Shown piece by piece: positions 10,718-19,193 of a stretch of DNA of 64,000 nucleotides (its first letter is position 1; the number at the start of each line of letters is the position of its first letter). The position numbers and the translations under genes are program-made. The notes below the pieces were generated by a model that worked only from the letters and a program-made list of their open reading frames with translations, was not told the DNA's origin and ran no database searches. The DNA is from Duganella sp. 1411. Lineage in GTDB: Bacteria; Pseudomonadota; Gammaproteobacteria; Burkholderiales; Burkholderiaceae_D. The DNA is taken from the NCBI RefSeq assembly GCF_017833525.1, contig NZ_JAFICD010000007.1, positions 1 to 64,000 of the forward strand. The letters run 5' to 3'.

Positions 10718-10746
10718 AGGATAAGTTGTCTATACAACTAAGTCAA
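10718..10746 (-). promoter_or_regulatory. hut operon promoter
   Basis: Read on the minus strand: -35 TTGACT (10746-10741), a 17-base spacer, and -10 TATCCT (10723-10718). The predicted start is near 10711, about 64 bases before the hutU ATG. The spacer is filled almost exactly by the inverted repeat at 10724-10739, which implies repression by blocking RNA polymerase. A run of ten C residues at 10758-10767 lies just upstream. Confidence 0.75.
10724..10739. promoter_or_regulatory. probable HutC operator
   Basis: The inverted repeat AGTTGTctatACAACT contains the TTGT-N4-ACAA core expected for HutC (GntR/UTRA) operators and lies between the -35 and -10 boxes of the hut promoter. HutC is normally released by urocanate. 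The candidate repressor gene is at 24245-25033. Confidence 0.75.
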
Positions 10747-10796
10747 CCTTTTTTGCGCCCCCCCCCCTGCCCCCTTGCCGCCGCTCCCGCAGTGCT

Positions 10797-11795
10797 TCAG
10801 TCGTGGGTCTGCACGTCCAGGTACACGAGCGTCTGGTTGAGCAGCTGGTAGGCCACCTCGCCGAACGTCACGGGACCGCTCAGGTCGCCCGTCTTGCGGC
10901 CCTGCAACTCGCCGTACAGATAGTTGAGGATGCAGTTGCAGCTGAACTCCACGTCGCCGTGCCCGCCTTTGGCTAGCGCCTCGAACTCGTGCACATAGTC
11001 GCCAACGGGCGCCGCCTGACGATACTCGATTCCGGCGAACACCGGCGCATAGAAATGCACGGTGCGGCCGTCCTGGTCGATGCCCTGGAACGAGGTGTTG
11101 ATCTGCGCGCCGTTGTAGTCGGCCACCAGCGGCAGCTTCAGGTCGAGCTTACGGGACGCCATGTAGTCGGCCAGCACGGTCTCCTCGCCGTTGACGAAAC
11201 ACGTCGACGCGCTAAAGCCGGTGGCGCCAAAGGTGATGACGTCGCCGTCCGGATTTTGCTTGAACAGGTTCAGGATATGCACCACCGCCATCTGCTGCTC
11301 CGGCAAGGCCACGTGCAAGGCCACCGCCTCGTCCCCGCGCAGCGCGCCGTCGGCGCCGTTGACCACCTTGGCGGCGGCGCTGTCGATGTCGGCCAGGTGG
11401 ACGCCGGCGATCCAGCCGACGATCGGCTTCATGAACATGTCGTCGTAGTCCCGGCCATGGTTGGCGTACTCGGTGTGCACGGCGCTCTTGGCCGGGATGA
11501 TGACCACCGTGTAGCCGTTGGCCGGGGCGTCGGTGGCGATGTTTTTAATGGTGTCGAGCGTGTAGGTCTTGAGCGTGGTGGTGGCGGCGCTGGCGTGCGT
11601 CAGCTCGGTGGCGAACAGCTTGTCGCGCGTTTCGGTGCCGCCGTCGTCGGCGATGAAATACGGGATGGTGCCGGCGATCCAGCTCCCCTTGGGCAGCCGC
11701 GCCAGCAGGGCTTCATCACCGGCCAGGGCGAGGACTTTTCCCGCGTTGATCAATGCCGTCGCTTCCTCGACAGTCAGCAGAGTAGATGTTTTCAT
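10797..11795 (-). CDS. conserved protein of unknown function (332 aa), FNR-box operon
   Basis: I do not recognise a characterised family; from memory it resembles an unnamed DUF family (possibly DUF6976), which I could not check. The protein is soluble, has no signal peptide or membrane helix, and carries recurring motifs: LPKGSWIAGTIPYFI near residue 35, FSASTCFVNGEE in the middle and a C-terminal SCNCILNYLYGELQ with two closely spaced cysteines. The repeated Gly/Ala-rich strands and the cysteine/tyrosine motif recall FIST-type sensory domains, but this is a guess. It lies nine bases behind a 73-residue gene and both follow an FNR/ANR box, so a role under low oxygen is inferred. Confidence 0.7.
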   Translation of the reverse strand: MKTSTLLTVEEATALINAGKVLALAGDEALLARLPKGSWIAGTIPYFIADDGGTETRDKLFATELTHASAATTTLKTYTLDTIKNIATDAPANGYTVVIIPAKSAVHTEYANHGRDYDDMFMKPIVGWIAGVHLADIDSAAAKVVNGADGALRGDEAVALHVALPEQQMAVVHILNLFKQNPDGDVITFGATGFSASTCFVNGEETVLADYMASRKLDLKLPLVADYNGAQINTSFQGIDQDGRTVHFYAPVFAGIEYRQAAPVGDYVHEFEALAKGGHGDVEFSCNCILNYLYGELQGRKTGDLSGPVTFGEVAYQLLNQTLVYLDVQTHD

Positions 11796-11804
11796 GGCTT
11801 CCTT

Positions 11805-12026
11805 TTATTTCGAAATGATGGCGATTTCTTTTGCCAGAACGCGCTCGTATTTGACGAAAAACCCATGGAGTTCCGCCACCGTCTTTTCCAGTTCTCCGGG
11901 CGGCTGCGCGGTCGCGAACCGAGTCACCGCGCGTTTAAGAAACATCTGCAAACCAAAATTGTCGGTCTTCAATTCAAGCTTGCCGGTGACAATGTCTTTC
12001 CACTTTCGATTGCTTTTATCGAGCAT
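11805..12026 (-). CDS. small protein of unknown function (73 aa)
   Basis: A short, highly charged, probably helical cytoplasmic protein (KWKDIVTGKLELKTDN... GELEKTVAELHGFFVKYE). It has a very good ribosome site (GGGGGAG four bases before the ATG at 12026) and codon use like its neighbours, which supports it being real. No family is recognised. It is the first gene after an FNR/ANR box and overlaps the transcript of the 332-residue gene that follows after nine bases. A partner or adaptor of that protein is the simplest guess. Confidence 0.7.
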   Translation of the reverse strand: MLDKSNRKWKDIVTGKLELKTDNFGLQMFLKRAVTRFATAQPPGELEKTVAELHGFFVKYERVLAKEIAIISK

Positions 12027-12117
12027 GTCGCTCCCCCTGAGATATAGATGCCGGCGACGGTGCGGTCGCCAGTCCGGACGGCCCGATGACTTCGCCTCAT
12101 CTTGATGCCGTATGGAA

Positions 12118-12159
12118 ATGGTAAAAAATAGGGGGTGAAAAACATTTGATCTACATCAA
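12118..12159 (-). promoter_or_regulatory. FNR/ANR-type class II promoter
   Basis: The perfect FNR/ANR consensus TTGAT-ctac-ATCAA lies at 12146-12159. Its centre (12152.5) is 41.5 bases upstream of a predicted start near 12111 when the minus-strand -10 box TACCAT (12123-12118) is used. This is the classic spacing for activation by FNR under oxygen limitation. There is no -35 box, as expected of an activator-dependent promoter. The leader to the ATG at 12026 is about 85 bases. Confidence 0.75.
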
Positions 12160-12253
12160 AATGGACCTGAAGCGTTCGAGTTAGCCGCGCCGCGCGCAAC
12201 ACGTTGTTAAGGATGAATAATTGAATTTCCGGCCAGTGTGGCCGCGCCGCGCG

Positions 12254-13933
12254 TCACTTCTTGTACACGCGCTTGCCGCCCATCCAGGTCTGCAGCACCA
12301 CGGTCTTGCCGATCTGCTCGGGCGGCACCTTGAACACATCGCGGTCGACCAGGATGAAATCGGCCCACTTGCCCGGCTCCAGCGAGCCGATGACGTTCTC
12401 CTGGTGGGCCGCGTAGGCCGCGTCCAAGGTGAAGCAGCGGAACGCCTCGTTGAGCGTCATCGCCTGGTTCTTGTACCAGCCGCCGGCCGGCACGCCGGCG
12501 TTGTTCTGGCGCGTGACGGCCGCGTGCAGGCCCTCGAACGGATTGGGCGACTCCACCGGGAAGTCCGAGCCGCAGGCGATCTTCGAGCCCTGCTCCAAAA
12601 AGGTGCGCCAGGCGTAGGCGCCCTTGATGCGCTCGTGGCCGACGCGGTGCTCGGCCATGTTCTGGTCCGACGTCGCGTGCGTCGGCTGCATCGACGGGAT
12701 CACCCCCAGCGTCTTGAAACGGGGGATGTCTTCCGGCGCCACCACCTGCGCGTGCTCGATGCGGTGGCGCAGCTGCACGTTGTTATATTTGGGGATCAGC
12801 TGCGCGTAGGCGTCGAGGATCTGGCGGTTGCCGGCGTCGCCGATGGCGTGGATGTTGACCTGGTAGCCGGCCTTCATGGCCTTGTTCATCTTGGCCAGCA
12901 TCTCGTCGTTCGGGTGGAACAGCAGGCCCTTGGTCGACGGCATGTCGCTGTACGGCGACAGCAGCGCCGCGCCACGGCTGCCCAGCGCGCCGTCGGCGTA
13001 CAGCTTGACCGCCGCCAGCGCGTAGACGTCGTTGGCGTAGGACTTGAGCGGGCCTTCCTTGGCCAGCTCGTCGAAGTCGGCGCCGGTGTCGCCGATCATC
13101 GCGTACACGCGCGTGGTCAGCTTGCCGTGGTCGGCGTAGTCGCGGTACAAATCGTCCTGCGCCACCTTGATGCCGGCGTCGTGCACGCTCGTCAGGCCCA
13201 CCTTGGCCAGCGCCGCCAGCGCGCTGTCGAGCGTGCCGCGCGCCTGGGCCGGGGTCGGCAGCGGCACCACCTTGTTGACCAGCTCCATGGCGCTGTCGAC
13301 CAGCACCCCGGTCGGCTTGCCGCCGGCGTCGCGCTCGATCTTGCCGCCGGCCGGATCGGGCGTGTCCTTGGTGATGCCGGCCATCTCCAGCGCCTTGGTG
13401 TTGACCCAGGTGGCGTGGGCGTCGACCCGGTGCAGCAGCACCGGGCGGTCGTTGACCACCGCGTCGAGCTCGGCGGCGGTGGGGAAGCGGCCCAGCTTCC
13501 ACGCCTCCTGGTTCCAGCCGTAGCCGATGATCCAGGCGTTTTTGGGGTGGGTCCGGCCGAACTCGGCCACCGCGCGCACGGCGCCGCCCAAGGTCGTCGG
13601 GCTGAACAGGTCGACGCCGGAGGCGATCTCGCCCAGCTCGAACACGTGGCCGTGGGCGTCGATCAGCCCCGGCAGCAGCGTCTTGCCCTGGGCGTCGACG
13701 TGCTGCGCGTCCGGCAGCCGGGCCGCCGTGTCCTTTTCGCCGCCCACCACCACCACCCGCCCCAGATCGTCGAAGCCCAGCGACGTGAAGCGCTGCAGCG
13801 TGCCCGCCGCCGTCAGCGTGTAGCCGTTGGCGTGGTCGATGATGGTGTCGGCCTGCGCCGGCATCAGGGGGGCGGACAGGGCGATCGCCATCGCCGCCGC
13901 CAGCGGGGAACGTTGCAAAGGGGTGGTGCGCAT
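12254..13933 (-). CDS. exported YtcJ-like amidohydrolase (amidohydrolase family 3)
   Basis: The 559-residue protein has a signal peptide (about 1-27, ending MPAQA), then an amidohydrolase-3 fold: DAHGHVFELG (H-x-H metal ligands near residue 93), IHAIGDAGN and HRIEHAQVV, and a late CGSDFPVESPNPFEG block. Members of this group hydrolyse varied N-substituted or cyclic amides; the substrate is unknown. The ATG at 13933 has GGAGAG upstream. Secretion to the periplasm suggests scavenging of nitrogen compounds. It is transcribed alone, divergently from msbA. Confidence 0.85.
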   Translation of the reverse strand: MRTTPLQRSPLAAAMAIALSAPLMPAQADTIIDHANGYTLTAAGTLQRFTSLGFDDLGRVVVVGGEKDTAARLPDAQHVDAQGKTLLPGLIDAHGHVFELGEIASGVDLFSPTTLGGAVRAVAEFGRTHPKNAWIIGYGWNQEAWKLGRFPTAAELDAVVNDRPVLLHRVDAHATWVNTKALEMAGITKDTPDPAGGKIERDAGGKPTGVLVDSAMELVNKVVPLPTPAQARGTLDSALAALAKVGLTSVHDAGIKVAQDDLYRDYADHGKLTTRVYAMIGDTGADFDELAKEGPLKSYANDVYALAAVKLYADGALGSRGAALLSPYSDMPSTKGLLFHPNDEMLAKMNKAMKAGYQVNIHAIGDAGNRQILDAYAQLIPKYNNVQLRHRIEHAQVVAPEDIPRFKTLGVIPSMQPTHATSDQNMAEHRVGHERIKGAYAWRTFLEQGSKIACGSDFPVESPNPFEGLHAAVTRQNNAGVPAGGWYKNQAMTLNEAFRCFTLDAAYAAHQENVIGSLEPGKWADFILVDRDVFKVPPEQIGKTVVLQTWMGGKRVYKK

Positions 13934-14044
13934 CAAATCTCTCCATTCGGAAGCAAGATCAGAGTGTAACCAAGTTTGCGCCGGGGTCAATCGAACTTGC
14001 GTCGGGTGTCGGGGTTTTGCACGCGGGGGCCATGGCGGGAAGGG

Positions 14045-14050
14045 TACAAT
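14045..14050 (+). promoter_or_regulatory. possible -10 box of msbA
   Basis: TACAAT lies 31 bases before the GTG proposed as the msbA start. No good -35 is found at 16-18 bases; TTGCAC at 14017-14022 is 22 bases away, which is too far. Weak support only. Confidence 0.3.
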
Positions 14051-14080
14051 GGCGGATTCGCCGCTCTCAGAACGCCACAC

Positions 14081-15925
14081 GTGTCCAGCCGCCTACTCTA
14101 TCTCCGCCTGCTCAGGCAGTTCCGCCCCTACGCCGGGATCGTCGTCGTCACCTTGTTGGCGGTCGGCGTGGCGGCGGCCACCGACGTGCTGCTGATCAAT
14201 CAGCTGAAAAACGTGATCGACGCGCTGGCGCCGTCGCACGGCATGGCCGGCGTCCAGGCCCCCGTCACCGGCCTGCTGGCCAAGGCGCGCGACGTCCTCG
14301 CCCCCCTGCTGCCGAGCGACCCGGCGCGCGTGGCGCTGTGGACCATCCCGGCGGTGATCCTCGGCCTGGCGGTGATGCGCATGTTCTCCAGCTTTGTCGG
14401 CGAATACGGCGCCGCGTGGCTCAGCAGCCGGGTCCAGGCCAACCTGCGCGAGCAGATGTTCGCCCGCATCATGCGCCTGCCGAACGGCTTTTTCGACCTC
14501 TCCTCGACCGGCACCACGCTCTCGCGCGTGGCGTTCGACGCCGCCCAGGTGGCGCAGGCGGTGCTCAACGTCGTCAACATCGCCGTGCGCGACTCGGTGG
14601 CCACGATCGGCTACCTGGCCACGCTGTTCATCACCGACTGGCAACTGGCGCTGTTCTGCCTGGGTCTGCTGCCGCTGGTGGCGGCCATCGTCACCTTCAC
14701 CGGGCGCCGCATGCGCCACCTGAGCAAAAGCGCGCAGGCGGCCATGGGCGAGCTGACCAATGTGCTCGACGAGAGCATCAGCGGCCAGCGGGTGGTGAAG
14801 ATCTTCGGCGGCCAGAACTACGAGCAGACCCGCTTCGACAGCGTGGTCAAGACCAACCGCCAGCTGGCCGTCAAGCATGCGGCGACGTCGGCGCTCAACT
14901 CGGGCATCATCATGCTGCTGATCGGGATCACGCTGTCGTCGGTGATCTATTTCGCGCTGATCCGCAGCCAGGCCGGCGCGCTGTCGCCGGGCGACTTCGT
15001 CACCTTCATGTCGGCGCTGATGGCGATGCAGTCGCCGATCAAGAGCCTGACCAAGATTAACGAACCGGTGCAGCGCGGCCTGGCCGCCGCCGAATCGGTG
15101 TTCGGCCTGATCGACACCGAGACCGAAGCCGACACCGGCACCAGGACGCTGGCGCGCGCCGAGGGCCGCCTGCAATTGGAGGAAGTCAGTTTCCACTACC
15201 GCGGCGCCGACGGCAAGCCGCTGTCGCCCGATGCCCGGCCCGCGCTCGACCGCGTCTCGCTCGACATCGCCGCCGGCGAGACGGTGGCCCTGGTGGGCAG
15301 CTCCGGCAGCGGCAAGACCACGCTGGCCGGCCTGCTGCCGCGCTTCTACGACGTCAGCTCGGGCGCCATCCGGCTCGATGGCGTCGACCTGCGCGAGTAC
15401 ACGCTGGCGTCGCTGCGCCAGCAGATCGCGCTGGTGAGCCAGGACGTGGTGCTGTTCAACGACACGCTGGCGGCCAACATCGCCTATGGCGACCCGGCGC
15501 CGTCGATGGCGCGCATCGAGGCGGCCGCGCGCGCCGCGCACGCCCATGAATTCATCGAGCGCCAGCCCGGCGGCTACCTGGCGCCGGTGGGCGAGAACGG
15601 TTTGCGCCTGTCCGGCGGCCAGCGCCAGCGCCTGGCCATCGCCCGCGCGCTGTACAAGGACGCGCCGATCCTGATCCTCGACGAGGCCACCAGCGCGCTC
15701 GACACCGAATCGGAGCGGCTGGTGCAGTCGGCGCTGGAGGTGTTGATGCAGGGCCGCACCACGGTGGTCATCGCGCACCGCCTGTCGACCATCGAGAACG
15801 CCGACCGCATCGTGGTGCTCGACGGCGGCCGCATCGCCGAAGCGGGCAGCCACGCGGCGCTGCTGGCGCACAACGGCATTTATTCGCGCCTCTATCAAAC
15901 GCAAAAAAGCGTGCAGGCGGCTTAA
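14081..15925 (+). CDS. msbA: lipid A-core flippase, ABC transporter MsbA
   Basis: A 614-residue half-transporter. The N-terminal half (about 1-320) has six membrane helices, and the C-terminal ATPase has Walker A GSSGSGKTT, a Q-loop SLRQQIALVSQD, signature LSGGQRQR and Walker B ILILDEATSALD. This is the architecture of MsbA, which flips lipid A-core across the inner membrane. The GTG at 14081 is preferred because it places the first helix (AGIVVVTLLAVGVAAATDVL) where MsbA has it; longer in-frame starts would run into the divergent promoter. Its stop overlaps that of the convergent hybrid kinase gene by two bases (TTAA). Another type-1 exporter (e.g. a peptide exporter) is less likely. Confidence 0.85.
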   Translation: MSSRLLYLRLLRQFRPYAGIVVVTLLAVGVAAATDVLLINQLKNVIDALAPSHGMAGVQAPVTGLLAKARDVLAPLLPSDPARVALWTIPAVILGLAVMRMFSSFVGEYGAAWLSSRVQANLREQMFARIMRLPNGFFDLSSTGTTLSRVAFDAAQVAQAVLNVVNIAVRDSVATIGYLATLFITDWQLALFCLGLLPLVAAIVTFTGRRMRHLSKSAQAAMGELTNVLDESISGQRVVKIFGGQNYEQTRFDSVVKTNRQLAVKHAATSALNSGIIMLLIGITLSSVIYFALIRSQAGALSPGDFVTFMSALMAMQSPIKSLTKINEPVQRGLAAAESVFGLIDTETEADTGTRTLARAEGRLQLEEVSFHYRGADGKPLSPDARPALDRVSLDIAAGETVALVGSSGSGKTTLAGLLPRFYDVSSGAIRLDGVDLREYTLASLRQQIALVSQDVVLFNDTLAANIAYGDPAPSMARIEAAARAAHAHEFIERQPGGYLAPVGENGLRLSGGQRQRLAIARALYKDAPILILDEATSALDTESERLVQSALEVLMQGRTTVVIAHRLSTIENADRIVVLDGGRIAEAGSHAALLAHNGIYSRLYQTQKSVQAA

Positions 15926-17838
15926 AGCAGGCGCAGCGTCTGCTGCAGCTCGTCGAGCGCCGCCGGTTTGACCAGGTGGAAGTCGAAGCCGGCGGCGGCG
16001 GTCTTCTCGCGGTCCTGGGCCGAACCGAAGCCGGTGTGCGCGATCAGCCGGATGCGCGACAGCGCCGAATCGGCGCGCAGCATGCGCGCCAGCGCGTAGC
16101 CGTCGACGTGCGGCATGCCGATGTCGAGGATCATCGCGTGCGGCTCGAACGCGCGCGCGCTGGCCATCGCCGACGCCGCGTCATGCGCCAGCCGCACCTC
16201 GTAGCCCAGCAACTTGAGCAGGTCGCCCAGCACCTCGCCCGAATCGACGTTGTCGTCGACCACCAGCAGCCGGTTGAGCCCCGTCACCACCGGCACGCCG
16301 CCGCCCGCCGGCGCGGGGGCGGCCGGCTCGGCGCCGGGCGCGGCCAGCACCGGCAGTTCGATGACGAAGCTGCTGCCCTGGTCGGTGCCGGCGCTTTCGG
16401 CGTACACCGTGCCGCCGTGCATCTGCACCATCTTCGACACCAGCGACAGGCCGATGCCCAGGCCGTCGTGCGCGCGGTCGTGCGCCGACGCGCCCTGCGC
16501 GAACATGTCGAAGATGCGCGGCAGGTTCTCGGTCGAGATGCCGATGCCGTTGTCGCGCACCGCGATGCGCACGCGGTCCGGCGCCGGCGACGTCACCTCC
16601 AGCCGGATCGCGCCGCCCACCACGGTGAACTTGGCCGCGTTGTGCAGCAGGTTGCCCACCGCCTGCGCCAGCCGCACCGGGTCGCCGTGCAGGCGGATCG
16701 GATGCGGCGGCGCCACCACCGTCAGCGTGTGCCCGCGCGACTCCATCAGCGGCCGCGCCGTCTCCAGCGCCGGCTCGAGCACCGAGCGCAGCTCCAGGTC
16801 CTCCAGCCGCAGCGCCAGCTTGCCCTCCGAGATGCGGGCCACGTCCAGCAGATCGTCCACCAGCCGCGCCAGATGGCCGACCTGGCGCATGATCACCTGG
16901 CGCGCCTTGCGGTGCACCTCGACCTCGCTGGCGTCGGCCACGCCCATCAGCGCTACCGCGTTGCGGATCGGGCTTAGGGGGTTGCGCAGCTCGTGCGCCA
17001 GGGTCGCCAGGAAATCGTTCTTGTTGTCGTCGGCCGCGCGCAGCAGCCCCTCCATGGTCTTGCGCTGGGTGATGTCGCTGCTGATGCGGGCGATGCGGTA
17101 CGGCGTGTGGCCGGCGTCGCGCACCTGGAAGGCGCGGTCGCGCACCCAGCGCAGCGTGCCGTCGGCCAGCAGCAGCCGGTATTCCTCGTCATAGTGCTCG
17201 CCGCGCCGCAGCGCCTCCCAGCGGGCCGAGACGGCGATGCGGTCGTCGGCGTGGATGGCGTTGAGCCAGTCGCCGGTGTTGTGCTGCAGCTGCGCCGCCG
17301 CCCGCCCCCAGAAGGAGTCGTAGGCGTTGTTCACGTACAGCAGCGCGCGGCTTTGCAGGTCGAACATCCAGAACACGTCCTCGATGTTTTCGGTCAGCTG
17401 GCGGAAGCGCTCCTCGCTGTTGCGCAGCTCCGTCTGGGTGCGCTGCAGGCGCAGCAGCGCGTTGACGTTGGCCACCAGCTCGTCGGCCTCGATCGGCGCC
17501 GCCAGGTAGTTGTCGGCGCCGCCCTCGAGCCCGCGGATCTTGTCGTCGCGCCCGGTCAGCGCGGCCGACGTCTGCAGCACCAGCACGCCGGCCGTCAGCG
17601 GATCGTCCTTGATGCGGCGGCACACCTCGATGCCGTTGATGTCGGGCAGTTTGACGTCCAGCAGCACCAGCGCCGGCAGCATCTGGCGCGCCATGGCCAG
17701 GCCGTCGGTGCCGTTGGCCGCCTCCACCACCTTGAAACCGGCGCCCTGCAGGATGCGCGTTTTGACGTAGCGCGCGCCGTCGTTGTCGTCGACGTTGAGG
17801 ATCAATATGCTGTCATTGCTCATGGCTTTGTCTTTCAT
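15922..17838 (-). CDS. REC-PAS-histidine kinase-REC hybrid protein of the stressosome operon
   Basis: A 638-residue cytoplasmic hybrid kinase with no membrane helices. Domain order: receiver 1 (about 12-125, phospho-Asp at D61 in LLDVKLPD), PAS with PAC (about 135-260), HisKA with FLATLAHELRNPLSPI (about 275), HATPase (about 380-495, NGIGI and GLGIGLSLVSKMV), and receiver 2 (about 515-635, D572 in ILDIGMPHVD). The ATG at 17838 overlaps the stop of the upstream kinase gene (ATGA); an internal ATG at 17823 is possible. As last gene of the RsbRST operon it is the likely output or integrator in place of a sigma factor. The output partner is unknown: it has no DNA-binding or enzymatic domain. Confidence 0.9.
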   Translation of the reverse strand: MKDKAMSNDSILILNVDDNDGARYVKTRILQGAGFKVVEAANGTDGLAMARQMLPALVLLDVKLPDINGIEVCRRIKDDPLTAGVLVLQTSAALTGRDDKIRGLEGGADNYLAAPIEADELVANVNALLRLQRTQTELRNSEERFRQLTENIEDVFWMFDLQSRALLYVNNAYDSFWGRAAAQLQHNTGDWLNAIHADDRIAVSARWEALRRGEHYDEEYRLLLADGTLRWVRDRAFQVRDAGHTPYRIARISSDITQRKTMEGLLRAADDNKNDFLATLAHELRNPLSPIRNAVALMGVADASEVEVHRKARQVIMRQVGHLARLVDDLLDVARISEGKLALRLEDLELRSVLEPALETARPLMESRGHTLTVVAPPHPIRLHGDPVRLAQAVGNLLHNAAKFTVVGGAIRLEVTSPAPDRVRIAVRDNGIGISTENLPRIFDMFAQGASAHDRAHDGLGIGLSLVSKMVQMHGGTVYAESAGTDQGSSFVIELPVLAAPGAEPAAPAPAGGGVPVVTGLNRLLVVDDNVDSGEVLGDLLKLLGYEVRLAHDAASAMASARAFEPHAMILDIGMPHVDGYALARMLRADSALSRIRLIAHTGFGSAQDREKTAAAGFDFHLVKPAALDELQQTLRLL

Positions 17839-19193
17839 GGCGCGCCCTCGGCCCGGCGCGGCAAATGCAGGGAAAAAGTCGACCCGGCGCCGGGCGCGCT
17901 GGCCACCTCGACCGAGCCGCCCAGCAGCTGCGCCAACTGGCGGCACAGTGGCAGGCCCAGGCCCGTTCCCTTGGCGCCGGCCTGCAGCGGGTGGGCGATC
18001 TGGCTGAATTCCTCGAAGATCAGTTGCAGGTTGTCGGCCTCGATGCCGATGCCGGTGTCGCTGACGGCGAAGGTGACGTGTTCGCCGCCGTCGTCCTCGA
18101 ACGCCACCGCCACCTGGCCGGCCTCGGTGAATTTGAGCGCGTTGGAGATGAAGTTGCGCAGGATCTGCGCCACCTTGGCCTCGTCGGACCACAGCGGCGG
18201 CGGCGCCGGCGGCGTGACGAACACCAGCTCCACCCCGGGATTGCGCGTGAGCGGCCGCAGCATGCCCTTGAGGGTGCTGAACAGATTGTCGATGTCGACC
18301 GGCGCGATCGTCAGCTCGACCTTGCCGGCCTCGATCTTGGCCAGGTCCAGCAGGTCGTTGACCAGCTCCGACAGATCGTGGGCGGCGCTGGCGATGAAGC
18401 CGACCTGGCGCTCCTGCTCCGGCGTCAGGTCGCCGTCCATGCGGTCGAGCAGCAGCTTGGCCAGCGCCCGGATCGAGCTCAAAGGCGTGCGCAGCTCGTG
18501 GCTGGTGTTCGACAGGAAGCGCGACTTCATCTCGTCGGCCTTGCGCAGGCGCTCGGCCTTCTCCTCGATCTCGGCGTACAGCGCGACCACGCCGCGGTTG
18601 GTGTCCTCCAGCTCGTGCGTCAGCGACAGCAGGTCGTCCTGGCGCTCGCGCAGCTCGGCCAGCGCGGCGCCCAGCTCGCGGTTTTGCTGCTGCATCTCCG
18701 AATAGGTGTTTTGCACCGGGCTGGCCGCCAGCTCGGCGCCGATGCGCTGCAGGCGCGCGGCGTCGACGCGCTGGCCGGCCGGCAGGTCCTTGCGCATGAC
18801 CACCGTCAGGCCGCCGCCGGCCGACTGCTCGACCACGCAATCGTCCATCAGCCGCTGGGCGGTCAGGATGGCGTTGTCGAACTGCGCCGCCGCCGACTCG
18901 CCCTCGCCGCCGGCGGCCGGCACCGGCGGCGGCGCCGACGCCGGCCGCGCCTCGGCGCGGATCGACACGGTCAGCCGCGCCACCGCGCCGCCCTGGTCGA
19001 GCGCGAACTGGCCGCGCCCGCCCGACAGGCGGCCGTAGGCGCAGCGCGCCACCTCCGACACCGCCGTCGCCACCCGCACCTGGTCCTGCACGCCAAAGCC
19101 GAGCAGGCCGGAGATCTGGCGCGCGCGCTGGCGCACCAGCACCACGTCCGGTTCGCTGTCGATGCCGACCTGGATAATGCGGGTGATGGACAT
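17835..19193 (-). CDS. sensor histidine kinase with degenerate anti-sigma-type N-terminal domain
   Basis: A 452-residue soluble kinase. Residues 1-80 resemble the first half of an RsbT/RsbW ATPase fold (ARQISGLLGFGVQDQVRVAT followed by AVSEVAR), but the N-box Asn that binds Mg-ATP is replaced (R50-C51 where RsbT has R-N), so ATP binding there is doubtful. A coiled coil (about 160-225) leads to HisKA with SNTSHELRTPLSS (His232) and a complete HATPase (about 330-445). The start at 19193 overlaps the stop of the phosphatase gene by one base. It may read the stressosome state by a dead ATPase-like domain, an inference from architecture and operon. Confidence 0.88.
   Translation of the reverse strand: MSITRIIQVGIDSEPDVVLVRQRARQISGLLGFGVQDQVRVATAVSEVARCAYGRLSGGRGQFALDQGGAVARLTVSIRAEARPASAPPPVPAAGGEGESAAAQFDNAILTAQRLMDDCVVEQSAGGGLTVVMRKDLPAGQRVDAARLQRIGAELAASPVQNTYSEMQQQNRELGAALAELRERQDDLLSLTHELEDTNRGVVALYAEIEEKAERLRKADEMKSRFLSNTSHELRTPLSSIRALAKLLLDRMDGDLTPEQERQVGFIASAAHDLSELVNDLLDLAKIEAGKVELTIAPVDIDNLFSTLKGMLRPLTRNPGVELVFVTPPAPPPLWSDEAKVAQILRNFISNALKFTEAGQVAVAFEDDGGEHVTFAVSDTGIGIEADNLQLIFEEFSQIAHPLQAGAKGTGLGLPLCRQLAQLLGGSVEVASAPGAGSTFSLHLPRRAEGAP

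Noticed and set aside
12185..12257. Repeated GCCGCGCCGCGCG near 12185 and 12241
   Set aside because: Low-complexity GC sequence; a 13-base match of this kind is expected by chance in this genome.
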